Below are positions 7,243 through 14,175 of a stretch of 16,695 nucleotides of DNA, piece after piece. The translations under genes were made by a program, and so were the position numbers. The stretch comes from JBFGCT01 sp041581055 (GTDB lineage Bacteria; Actinomycetota; Acidimicrobiia; Acidimicrobiales; Ilumatobacteraceae). The notes beneath the pieces are model-generated. The model was not told the DNA's origin. It was given only the letters and a program-made list of their open reading frames with translations, and searched no databases. The stretch is taken from contig JBFGCT010000087.1 in NCBI GenBank assembly GCA_041581055.1, forward strand, positions 1 through 16,695, given 5' to 3'. The stretch's first letter is position 1; the number at the start of each line of letters is the position of its first letter.

Positions 7243-8510
7243 CAGCGGAGCCTATTCCCGGGGGCCCGCACCTTCCAGAATCCGGCCTTGAGGTACTCCC
7301 CCTGGGCGAACGTGACCGGGTGGTCGGTGTCGTGGCCCGTGCGCTCGATCTCGGTCAGCCCGTACCCCCCGTCGGCGGCGGCGGTGAGGACCGTGTCGAA
7401 GAACCGGTCGGCGGGCACCCGGCTGGAGCAGGACGCCTGCATGAGCACGCCGCCGTCGCGGACGAGGCGCAGCGCGAGGTGCGTCAGCCGCGTGTACGCC
7501 CGGATGGCGGTGTCGACGCTGGCCTGCCGCTGGGCGAACGACGGCGGGTCGACGACGACGATGTCGTAGGTCCGATGCTCGCGGCCGAGCCGGACCATGA
7601 CCTCGAACGCGTCGCCGAGCTCGCAGGTGTGCCGGCACGCGCGCACCGCCTCGCGGTCGAGGTTGTGGGCGAGGTTGCGCTCGGCGACGGCGAGCGTCGG
7701 CCCGGACAGGTCGACGCTGTGGACGCTGCGGGCCCCACCGGCGGCGGCGTGCACGGTGAACCCGCCGGTCGAGGAGAACACGTCGAGGACGTCGCGGCCG
7801 GCGGCCATCGCGCCGACCCGTACGCGGTTGGCCCGCTGGTCGAGGAAGTAGCCGGTCTTCTGGCCGTGGCGCAGGTCGGCCTCGAACATGAGGCCCGCCT
7901 CGAGGAACAGCACGGGGCCGTCGCCGACGGCGCCGGCGATGACATCGCCGTCGGACAGGCCGAACGTCTCGCCGGCCCGCACGTTGCGGGCGAGGCGCAG
8001 GACGACGCCGCCGCACCCGGTCTCGGCCATGAGTTGGGGGATGACGTCGGCGAGGTGGGGGAACCAGACCGGTGAGTACAGCTTCACCGCCAACGCGCCG
8101 GCGTACCGGTCGACCACCAGCCCCGGCAGTGAGTCGTTCTCGCCGTTGACGACCCGGTAGCCGAGCCGCTCGGCGTCGGGGTCGTCGAGGAACCGGCGGC
8201 GCCGATCGAGCGCGCCCCGGATCGCGGCCCGCCAGAACGTGGCGTCGATCGGCACCGGCTTGCCGGCGTGGAGGAGCTTCAGCCGGATGGGCGACGTCGG
8301 GTCGTGCAGCCCGATCGCCGCGAAGGACCGCTTGTCGTCGAAGACGACGGCCAGGTCGCCGGCCTCGCCCTCGTGGCTGACCGAGCGGATCGACTCCTCG
8401 AACACCCACGGGTGGCCGGCGCGGATGTGGCGCAGCGCGTCGGGCGTGACCCGCACCGCGAGCCGCCGCTCGGCCGGCGCCGGAAGCGTCGAGAGCGCCG
8501 GGGAGCTCAC
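7242..8510 (-). CDS. rlmI: RlmI-type class I SAM-dependent 23S rRNA methyltransferase
   Basis: This is a 422-residue protein of the RlmI/YccW family, which makes 5-methylcytosine in 23S rRNA (C1962 in E. coli). An N-terminal PUA domain (about 15-95) carries the hallmark AGHPWVFEESI. The central domain includes GYRVVNGENDSLPGLVVDRY, and the catalytic domain has GQKTGYFLDQR (about 216-226), the SAM motif I DVFSSTGGFTVHAAA, VDPPSF (320-325) and the Cys-containing ASCSSR around Cys361. The frame stays open upstream to 8687, but that extension is an Arg-rich shadow of the DUF2855 gene. The GTG at 8510 overlaps the upstream TGA as GTGA, which sets the start and implies coupling. The precise rRNA target is inferred from the family; related orphan members are known. 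Confidence 0.9.
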   Translation of the reverse strand: MSSPALSTLPAPAERRLAVRVTPDALRHIRAGHPWVFEESIRSVSHEGEAGDLAVVFDDKRSFAAIGLHDPTSPIRLKLLHAGKPVPIDATFWRAAIRGALDRRRRFLDDPDAERLGYRVVNGENDSLPGLVVDRYAGALAVKLYSPVWFPHLADVIPQLMAETGCGGVVLRLARNVRAGETFGLSDGDVIAGAVGDGPVLFLEAGLMFEADLRHGQKTGYFLDQRANRVRVGAMAAGRDVLDVFSSTGGFTVHAAAGGARSVHSVDLSGPTLAVAERNLAHNLDREAVRACRHTCELGDAFEVMVRLGREHRTYDIVVVDPPSFAQRQASVDTAIRAYTRLTHLALRLVRDGGVLMQASCSSRVPADRFFDTVLTAAADGGYGLTEIERTGHDTDHPVTFAQGEYLKAGFWKVRAPGNRLR

Positions 8511-9607
8511 TGCGGCAGCACGACCAGACCGACGTCGGGCGGGATCCGACCGCCGTGGACGTCGTCCCACGCGCCCCGCGCGCCGGCCGGACCGTGGCGG
8601 TGCTCGACCGACAGCCACGCGCGGCTGCCGTCGACGAACTGCGCCAGCGCGTCGGCCGAGCGCCCGGCGTACTCGTCGCGCCCCCATTGCTCCTGGCGCC
8701 GGCTGACCTCGGTCGGGGCGAAGAACAGCTGCGGCGCGGGACCGGGCAGGTCGGCCGGCGCGGACGGCGCCGCGTCGTGATGGCTGCGGCCGACGGTCAT
8801 CGAGTACCGCAGGCGGTCGCCGAGCCGGCGGTGGACCGCGGCGAGCACGGCCGGGTCGCCCGCCATGTCGATCGACACGGCGTCGACGTCGGCGCCGATC
8901 GAGTCGATGTCGTCGTAGGCCACGACGGTGTCGTAGTACCCGAGTCGCTCGACGAACTCGCGGTTGCGTCCCGACGTCACGCCGACGACGTCGGCGAGCC
9001 CCCGCTCCGACGCCCGCTGCGCGAACCCGATCGCCGTCTTCGACGACGCCGACAGCACGACGACGCGCTCGGCGCCGAAGTACGCCGCGCCGGACCCGCC
9101 GCTGTCGCCGAAGAACTCGTCGGCGAGGAACCCGGTGAGGAACAGCCCGCGCAGCAGGGCGTGGCGGTCCTCGCCGTCGGCCGAGCCGTCGTAGAACGCG
9201 TCCCTCCCGGTCTCGACGTACGCGCGGTAGACCGGGGCGTGCGCCTGCCGATGGTCACCGTCGTCGCGGAACCCGTCGGTGGTCGGGTTGACCGTCATCG
9301 TCACCGACCCGGCCATCGGGTACCACCCGTAGTACCGGGGTCCGGCCGCGACGTCCGGATGGGCCGACTCGACGACCTCCGCCCAGCCCATCGCCGGCAC
9401 GCGTCCCCAGCCGTCCGCGGCGGGGAAGAAGTCCCAGTAGCCGAGGACGTCGCCGAACACGGCGTACGTGATGTTGTTCGCCGTCACCGCGTACCGGTCG
9501 ATCCGCAGCCGGACCTGGCCGTCGCCCAACTCGTGGACGGGCTCGTCGACCAGGCGGGTCTCACCGATCGACGAGCGGTTGACCTCGAGGATCTCGTGCT
9601 CGCTCAT
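8507..9607 (-). CDS. DUF2855 family protein (MDR-like fold)
   Basis: This is a 366-residue protein matching DUF2855, a family of unknown function distantly like medium-chain dehydrogenases. Recognisable blocks are RYAVTANNITYAVFGD near 38-53, WGRVPAMGWAEVVES, RYYGWYPMAGSV, and the strongly conserved LSASSKTAIGFA (Lys190) followed by VGVTSGRNREFVERLGYYDTVVAYDD, which reads like a nucleotide-binding half with a broken GxGxxG. The canonical zinc ligands of alcohol dehydrogenases are absent. The ATG at 9607 has GGGGAG directly before it and gives the usual family length. The frame is open to 9691, but the extra residues look non-coding and overlap the control region upstream of nrdJ. It is the first gene of an overlapping set with the rRNA methyltransferase and hydrolase. 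Confidence 0.85.
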   Translation of the reverse strand: MSEHEILEVNRSSIGETRLVDEPVHELGDGQVRLRIDRYAVTANNITYAVFGDVLGYWDFFPAADGWGRVPAMGWAEVVESAHPDVAAGPRYYGWYPMAGSVTMTVNPTTDGFRDDGDHRQAHAPVYRAYVETGRDAFYDGSADGEDRHALLRGLFLTGFLADEFFGDSGGSGAAYFGAERVVVLSASSKTAIGFAQRASERGLADVVGVTSGRNREFVERLGYYDTVVAYDDIDSIGADVDAVSIDMAGDPAVLAAVHRRLGDRLRYSMTVGRSHHDAAPSAPADLPGPAPQLFFAPTEVSRRQEQWGRDEYAGRSADALAQFVDGSRAWLSVEHRHGPAGARGAWDDVHGGRIPPDVGLVVLPQ

Positions 9608-9660
9608 CTCCCCAGCATGGCCGGATTCGCGCCCGGCGCCCGCATCGCCCCACCCCTTCC

Positions 9661-9699
9661 GGTGAGAGGTGAGACCACCTGTGCGTCTCACCTCTCACC
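9661..9699. promoter_or_regulatory. Four-heptamer inverted repeat, probable operator of nrdJ
   Basis: GGTGAGA occurs twice in tandem at 9661-9674 and its reverse complement TCTCACC twice in tandem at 9686-9699, with an 11-bp spacer. The two halves form a perfect 14-bp inverted repeat. The last heptamer (9693-9699) covers the expected -35 position for the nrdJ -10 hexamer at 9716-9721, so a bound protein would block the promoter. It does not resemble the AT-rich NrdR box. If transcribed it would also make a strong hairpin, but it lies upstream of the predicted nrdJ transcript. Confidence 0.7.
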
Positions 9700-9715
9700 G
9701 AGCGGTTTCGCGTCG

Positions 9716-9721
9716 TATCGT
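9716..9721 (+). promoter_or_regulatory. -10 hexamer of leaderless nrdJ promoter
   Basis: TATCGT fits TAnnnT and is followed by exactly 8 nt (GGGCGGGG) and the ATG at 9730. The same 8-nt spacing is seen at mscS and pfkA. The arrangement leaves no 5' leader, so a cobalamin riboswitch in front of this B12-dependent enzyme is excluded if this is the main promoter. Confidence 0.55.
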
Positions 9722-9729
9722 GGGCGGGG

Positions 9730-11727
9730 ATGTCCGAGGCCACGCAGCAGATCCCATGGGGGCCGACCGGGGAGCTCGTCTACCGCCGGTCGTATTCGCG
9801 CGCCCTCGCCGACGGCACGCCCGAGGAGTGGCCCGACACGGTCCGCCGCGTCGTCGACGGCAACCTGGCGCTGGTCCCCGACGGCCATCAGCTGCCCGAC
9901 GAGCGTCGACAGCTGGAGGACCTGCTGCTCCGGTTCGCCGCCCTCCCCGCCGGCCGCCACCTCTGGATGAGCGGGGTCAGCGGACGCCAGTTCCTCTTCA
10001 ACTGCCACGTCGCCGGCTGGGACCGCGACGATCCGGCCGCCCACTTCCGCTTCCTCTTCAACCAACTCATGCAGGGAGGCGGGGTCGGCGCCAACTACTC
10101 GAACCGCTTCGTCGACGGCATGCCGAAGGTGACCGGCCGGTCCGAGGTGCACCTGGTGTGCGACGACGGGCACGCCGACATCGCCGAGCTCCTCCCCCAC
10201 CTGTCTCCGGTGTACTCCCCGATGTGGCCGGGCTCGATGCGCGTCGACGACTCACGCGAGGGCTGGGTCGACGCGCTGGGCGCCGTCCTCGACCGCTTCT
10301 GGGGCCACGAGCACGAGCCGCTCGTGCTCGATCTCAGCCTGCTGCGCGGCCGGGGCGAGCCGATCCGCTCGTTCGGCGGGACCGCGTCGGGGCCGGCGCC
10401 GCTGGCCGCGATGCTCGCCAAGGTGGCCGCGTTCCTCGGCGGGAAGGTCGGGGCCGGGCTGTCGTCGCTCGACGCGATGACGATCGACCATTGGATCGCC
10501 GAGGCGGTCGTCGCCGGCAACGTCCGCCGCTCGGCGCGGATGTCGATGAAGCACTGGGCCGACCCGGACATCGGCGAGTTCATCGAGGCCAAGACCGACC
10601 CGCTCTTGCACTGGTCGACGAACATCTCCGTCGAGGTCGACGACGACTTCCTCGCCGCCGTCGCCGGCGGCGACGGCCGTGCGACCGAGGTCTTCGCCGC
10701 CGCAACCGACGGGATGCTGCACAACGGCGAGCCCGGCGTCTGGAACCGCTCGCTGGCCCAGGTCGGCGAGCGCGGCCAGGTCGTCTGCACCAACCCGTGC
10801 GGCGAGATCGCGCTCGAGGAGTGGGAGAACTGCAACCTGGGCCACATCAACCTCGGCGCGTTCGCCGACGACGTCGACGGCGCCGTCGAGGCCCATCGGC
10901 TGATGGCCCGCTTCCTCGTGCGGGCGACCTTCGGCGACGTGCCCGACGAACGCCAGCGCGCCGTGCTCCTGCGCAACCGGCGGATCGGCGTCGGACACCT
11001 CGGCTACCAGGGCTGGGTGGTGCGACAGGGCATCCGCTATTCCGAGAGCGCGAGTCACCCGCACGTGCGCGAGGCGCTCGGTCGGTTCGCCCGCGCCGTT
11101 CGGGCCGAGGCCGAGTCGTACACGGCCGAGCTCGGGATCGCCTCGCCGGTCAAGGTGACGACCGTCGCCCCCACCGGCTCGGTCGCCAAGCTGCCGGGGG
11201 CGACCGAGGGCATCCAGCCGATCTACGCCCGCTATTTCATCCGGCGGGTGCGGCTCGCCGAGAGCGACCCCGAGGTCGAGGTCCAACGGACGCTCGGCCA
11301 CGAGCTGGAACCCGACCTGTACTCGCCGAACACGGTCGTCGTCGCCATCCCGACCAAGGACACGCTGGTCGAGCAGATCGAGTCGGCGGGCGGCGACGTC
11401 GGCCTGATCGAGTCCGCCGACGAGATCCCGCTCGAGGCGCAGCTCGCGGTCCAGACGATGTACCAGTCGGTCTACGCGGACAACGCCGTCTCGATGACGG
11501 TCAACCTCGCCGACTCGGTCGACCCGGACGGCGTGCGCGACGTGCTGCTGCGCGCGCTGCCCCACCTCAAGGGCACAACGCTGATGATCGACGAGTCACG
11601 GCCACAGGCCCCCTCCGAGCGGATCAGCCGCGCCGAGTACGAGGCGTCGACCGGCCAGGAGGTCGACGGGTCGGCGGGGAGCTGTCTGGGCGACGCCTGC
11701 CCGATCGGCAACGAGGGCCTGCACTGA
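9730..11727 (+). CDS. nrdJ: Adenosylcobalamin-dependent ribonucleoside-triphosphate reductase, monomeric class II
   Basis: This 665-residue enzyme reduces ribonucleoside triphosphates to dNTPs with a thiyl radical generated from adenosylcobalamin, and needs no oxygen. It resembles the monomeric Lactobacillus leichmannii type (739 residues) rather than the dimeric NrdJ. The active-site set is complete. Cys92 in FLFNCHVAGW and Cys368 in WENCNLGHINL are the redox pair, Cys357 in NPCGEIALEE is the radical cysteine, and Asn355 and Glu359 flank it; the 11-residue gap between Cys357 and Cys368 equals that of C408/C419 in L. leichmannii. PTGSVAKLPGATEGIQPIYA is the phosphate-binding region, and the tail Cys652-x4-Cys657 (SCLGDACPI) is the thioredoxin-facing relay. 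The ATG at 9730 follows a TAnnnT hexamer by 8 nt. It is divergent from the DUF2855 gene across a strong inverted repeat, and pfkA follows after 73 nt. Confidence 0.95.
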   Translation: MSEATQQIPWGPTGELVYRRSYSRALADGTPEEWPDTVRRVVDGNLALVPDGHQLPDERRQLEDLLLRFAALPAGRHLWMSGVSGRQFLFNCHVAGWDRDDPAAHFRFLFNQLMQGGGVGANYSNRFVDGMPKVTGRSEVHLVCDDGHADIAELLPHLSPVYSPMWPGSMRVDDSREGWVDALGAVLDRFWGHEHEPLVLDLSLLRGRGEPIRSFGGTASGPAPLAAMLAKVAAFLGGKVGAGLSSLDAMTIDHWIAEAVVAGNVRRSARMSMKHWADPDIGEFIEAKTDPLLHWSTNISVEVDDDFLAAVAGGDGRATEVFAAATDGMLHNGEPGVWNRSLAQVGERGQVVCTNPCGEIALEEWENCNLGHINLGAFADDVDGAVEAHRLMARFLVRATFGDVPDERQRAVLLRNRRIGVGHLGYQGWVVRQGIRYSESASHPHVREALGRFARAVRAEAESYTAELGIASPVKVTTVAPTGSVAKLPGATEGIQPIYARYFIRRVRLAESDPEVEVQRTLGHELEPDLYSPNTVVVAIPTKDTLVEQIESAGGDVGLIESADEIPLEAQLAVQTMYQSVYADNAVSMTVNLADSVDPDGVRDVLLRALPHLKGTTLMIDESRPQAPSERISRAEYEASTGQEVDGSAGSCLGDACPIGNEGLH

Positions 11728-11755
11728 CCACACGGCCCGGATGGGCCCCGATCGG

Positions 11756-11792
11756 CCGCCACTCTGGCGGAATCGCTCGGTTGGCGTACTGT
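11756..11792 (+). promoter_or_regulatory. Leaderless promoter of pfkA with short inverted repeat
   Basis: TACTGT at 11787-11792 matches TAnnnT and is followed by 8 nt and the GTG start at 11801. CCGCCA-CTC-TGGCGG at 11756-11770 is a perfect 6+3+6 inverted repeat that covers the expected -35 position. It could instead be a weak hairpin after nrdJ, as no T-run follows it. Confidence 0.5.
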
Positions 11793-11800
11793 TTCCCCAC

Positions 11801-12913
11801 GTGATCGACATCTCCCGCATTGCCATCAGCACCGGCGGCGGCGACGCGCCCGGACTCAACGCCGTGATCCGCTCGGTGACGCTCGCCGCCCGCAACCGCG
11901 AATGGGACGTCGTCGGCATCCGCGACGGGTTCAACGGGCTGATGTTCCCCGACGAGTATCCCGGCGGCGGCGTCGTCGACCTGCCGCGGGAGGCGGTCCG
12001 CGGCATCTCCCACCTCGGTGGCACGATCCTCGGGTCGACGAACAAGGGCAACCCGACGGCGTTTCCCACGCAACAGGAGGACGGCTCGTGGGTCGAGGTC
12101 GATCGGACCGACGAGTTGATCGGGCGGTTCAAGGAGGCGGGCATCGACGCGCTGATCACCGTCGGCGGCGACGGCTCTCTGACGATCGGCAACCACCTCT
12201 TCCAGCACGGTCTGCGGGTGATCGGCGTCCCCAAGACGATCGACAACGACCTCGACAAGACGACCGCCACGTTCGGCTTCGACACCGCCGTCGACTTCGC
12301 CACCGAGTGCATCGACCGGCTGTTCGTCACCGCGACGTCGCACGGCCGGATCATCGTCGTCGAGGTGATGGGCCGCTACGCCGGATGGATCGCGCTGCAC
12401 TCCGGCATGGCGGCCGGCGCCCACGCGATCCTGATCCCGGAGATCCCGTTCGAGCTCGAGCCGGTCGCGGCGACGATCAGGCAACGCGAGGAGCGGGGAG
12501 CCAAGTTCTCGATCGTCGTCGTCGCCGAGGGCGCCGCCCCGGCCGGTGGGTCGGTGTCGACGATCGGCAAGGCCGTCGGCCAGTCGGAGCAGCTCGGCGG
12601 CCTCGGCGCCCTGGTCGGACAGCAGCTCCACGAGCTGACCGGCAAGGAGCACCGCTGCGTGACGCTCGGCCACCTGCTGCGCGGCGGGCCGCCGACCTCG
12701 CTCGACCGGCTGCTCGGCCTCCGCTTCGGCGCCGCCGCGGTGCGGGCGCTGGAGGACGGCCACAACGGGGTGATGGTGGCGCTCGACCCGCCGAACGTCA
12801 CCTACGTGCCGCTGGTCAGCGCGACGCAGCGGATGAAGACCGTGCCGCCCGACTGCGACACGATCCTGACCGCCCGCGACCTCGGCATCAACTTCGGCGA
12901 CCGGATGCCGTGA
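11801..12913 (+). CDS. pfkA: 6-phosphofructokinase, group with Gly/Lys active-site pair
   Basis: This is a 370-residue enzyme phosphorylating fructose 6-phosphate in glycolysis. The N-terminal loop is STGGGDAPGLN (10-20), the donor loop is GGDGS (122-126), the catalytic loop is PKTIDNDLDKT (144-154) with Asp148 and Asp150, and the substrate blocks EVMGRYAGW, EGA and HLLRGGPPTSLDR follow in order. At the two donor-specificity positions it has Gly125 (E. coli Gly104, the ATP type) and Lys145 (E. coli Gly124, which is Lys in PPi-dependent enzymes). This mixed pair is known in ATP-using members of the PPi-like clade, so ATP is the more likely donor, but PPi use is not excluded. E. coli allosteric Arg72 is replaced by Lys82 in STNKGNP. 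The frame is open back to 11741; the GTG at 11801 is chosen because the TGGGDAPG block begins near residue 11 and a TAnnnT hexamer lies 8 nt upstream. Confidence 0.93.
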   Translation: MIDISRIAISTGGGDAPGLNAVIRSVTLAARNREWDVVGIRDGFNGLMFPDEYPGGGVVDLPREAVRGISHLGGTILGSTNKGNPTAFPTQQEDGSWVEVDRTDELIGRFKEAGIDALITVGGDGSLTIGNHLFQHGLRVIGVPKTIDNDLDKTTATFGFDTAVDFATECIDRLFVTATSHGRIIVVEVMGRYAGWIALHSGMAAGAHAILIPEIPFELEPVAATIRQREERGAKFSIVVVAEGAAPAGGSVSTIGKAVGQSEQLGGLGALVGQQLHELTGKEHRCVTLGHLLRGGPPTSLDRLLGLRFGAAAVRALEDGHNGVMVALDPPNVTYVPLVSATQRMKTVPPDCDTILTARDLGINFGDRMP

Positions 12914-12920
12914 CGCCGGA

Positions 12921-13901
12921 TCAGGCGAAGGCGTTCACACCGGTCAGGTCGGCGGACAGGGCCCAGAGCCGGGCCGCCTCGGCGGGGTCGATGGCATGCG
13001 CGTCGACGCCGATGTAGCGGGCGAACGGGCTGTCGGCGTCGGTCGGCGCGGAGATGTCGCAGTCCTCGCAGTACACACCGCCCATGCCGTCGAGCTGCGG
13101 TGACGTCGCCGCCCACACCGAGGTGGCGGCCCCCTGCTCGGGCGACTTGAACAACTCGTTGACGTTGCCGTCGGCGTCTATCCACCCCATGTTGACCATC
13201 TCCTCGCGCGGCAGGTGGCGCTGGAGCTCGGTCATGATCCCGCCGGGGTGGACGGCGAACGCCCGCACGCCGTGCTCGGCACCGAACGCGTCGAGCTGCA
13301 CGGCGAACAGCGCGTTGGCGGTCTTCGCCTGGCCGTAGGCGACCCACTTGTCGTAGCCCGACTCGAACTGCACGTCGTCCCAGCGGATCGGCGACAGCTT
13401 GTGCCCGGTCGAGGAGAGGGAGACGACCCGCGCTCCCCCGCCGGCCGCCAGCAACGGCCACAACCCGTTGGTCAGCGCGTAGTGGCCGAGGTGGTTGGTG
13501 GCCAGCTGCGCCTCCCAGCCCGGGCCGACGCGGGTCTCGGGGCACGCCATGATCGCCGCGTTGTTGACCAGGATGTCGATCGGGCGGCCGGCGGCCACCA
13601 TCTGCTCGGCGAAGGCGGCGACACTGTCGAGATCGGCGAGATCGAGTTCGGCGGCGGCGACATCGCCCGGCAGGTTGTCGAGCTCGGCCAGCACGCCCGC
13701 GGCGTGCTCCGGCCGCCGGGCGGGAACGAGCACGTCGGCGCCGGCCCCGGCCAGCGCCCGCGTCGTCTCCAGCCCGAGGCCCGAGTAGCCCCCGGTGACG
13801 ACGGCGAACGAGCCGCTGAGATCGGCCTCGCCGAGCACGTCGCTCGGGGTCGAGTCCCGGCCGAATCCGGAGGCGAGCGGGTGCTGTGGGGTGGTGGTCA
13901 T
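12921..13901 (-). CDS. SDR family oxidoreductase (retinol-dehydrogenase-like)
   Basis: This 326-residue NAD(P)-dependent short-chain dehydrogenase has the cofactor loop TGGYSGLG (36-43), NNAA at 113-116, the catalytic Ser163/Ser164 in VVSLSSTGHK, and Tyr189 and Lys193 in YGQAK. The HKLSPIRWDD block after the serine is typical of the retinol dehydrogenase/WWOX-like subgroup. AVHPGGIMTELQRHL is the segment after strand 6. The C-terminus carries a CEDCD motif (VYCEDCDISAP) also seen in actinobacterial members. The substrate cannot be assigned. It is convergent with pfkA with only 7 bp between the stops, so no terminator fits there. Its ATG is preceded by TACGGT with a 6-nt gap, consistent with leaderless transcription. 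An operator-like pair lies about 105-141 bp upstream of its start. Confidence 0.92.
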   Translation of the reverse strand: MTTTPQHPLASGFGRDSTPSDVLGEADLSGSFAVVTGGYSGLGLETTRALAGAGADVLVPARRPEHAAGVLAELDNLPGDVAAAELDLADLDSVAAFAEQMVAAGRPIDILVNNAAIMACPETRVGPGWEAQLATNHLGHYALTNGLWPLLAAGGGARVVSLSSTGHKLSPIRWDDVQFESGYDKWVAYGQAKTANALFAVQLDAFGAEHGVRAFAVHPGGIMTELQRHLPREEMVNMGWIDADGNVNELFKSPEQGAATSVWAATSPQLDGMGGVYCEDCDISAPTDADSPFARYIGVDAHAIDPAEAARLWALSADLTGVNAFA

Positions 13902-13907
13902 CGTTCG

Positions 13908-13913
13908 ACCGTA
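13908..13913 (-). promoter_or_regulatory. -10 hexamer of leaderless SDR promoter
   Basis: On the minus strand TACGGT is followed by 6 nt (CGAACG) and the ATG at 13901. A 6-nt gap places the transcription start at the A of the ATG. No clear -35 hexamer is seen. Confidence 0.4.
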
Positions 13914-14005
13914 CCGCGACGAGGCCCGCCCGCCGATGTGGAGCGTGGTGCGCGCACGCCCTCACCGGCGCGGGCTGAGGGGGCCGGGAGGAGAACTGAG
14001 GAATT

Positions 14006-14060
14006 GACAACCGAGGTTGTCACGCTGACAACACAGGTTGTCGATTTCGCAAACGTTGTC
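14006..14060. promoter_or_regulatory. Paired GACAAC-N4-GTTGTC operators plus third half-site
   Basis: Two perfect inverted repeats share the same half-site and spacer length: GACAAC-CGAG-GTTGTC at 14006-14021 and GACAAC-ACAG-GTTGTC at 14027-14042. Their centres are 21 bp apart, two helical turns. A third GTTGTC half-site follows at 14055-14060. Each site is a 16-bp dyad of the size bound by a TetR- or MarR-type dimer. TTGACA at 14004-14009 overlaps the first site and could be a -35 box, but no good -10 follows at 17 bp. Which gene is controlled is unclear; the SDR gene to the left is the nearest downstream start. Confidence 0.6.
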
Positions 14061-14175
14061 GGGCGATACATTCGGTGCTGCCGCATTGTCCGCGAGCGAG
14101 ACGAACGGCGGACGACTGCGCCTTGGTGTTCTGCGGCTACGCCGGCCGGGACCGGAGCACGCCGGGTAGCCGCGC

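Larger units (their letters stand above)
13902..14175. other. 274-bp intergenic region of low GC
   Basis: This lies between the glycosidase-like gene (stop at 14176) and the SDR start (13901), both on the minus strand. Bases 14001-14060 are 29/60 G+C, far below the surrounding coding DNA. It holds a 10-bp palindrome (GTGCGCGCAC, 13948-13957), a 6-bp stem pair (CCCTCA 13959-13964 and TGAGGG 13976-13981), the paired GACAAC operators, and an orphan plus-strand TACATT at 14067-14072. No convincing gene is found. A plus-strand frame from the GTG at 14075 runs antisense into the glycosidase gene and has no family resemblance. Confidence 0.6.

Noticed and set aside
11734..11747. GGCCC-GGAT-GGGCC hairpin after nrdJ as a terminator
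   Set aside because: The stem is only 5 bp and no T-run follows, which is unremarkable in DNA this rich in G+C.
11741..11800. Upstream ATG for the phosphofructokinase
   Set aside because: The extension overlaps the -10 hexamer and inverted repeat, and the family begins close to the GTG at 11801.
13959..13981. CCCTCA/TGAGGG stem as a terminator
   Set aside because: Six-bp stem with an 11-nt loop and no T-run on either strand.
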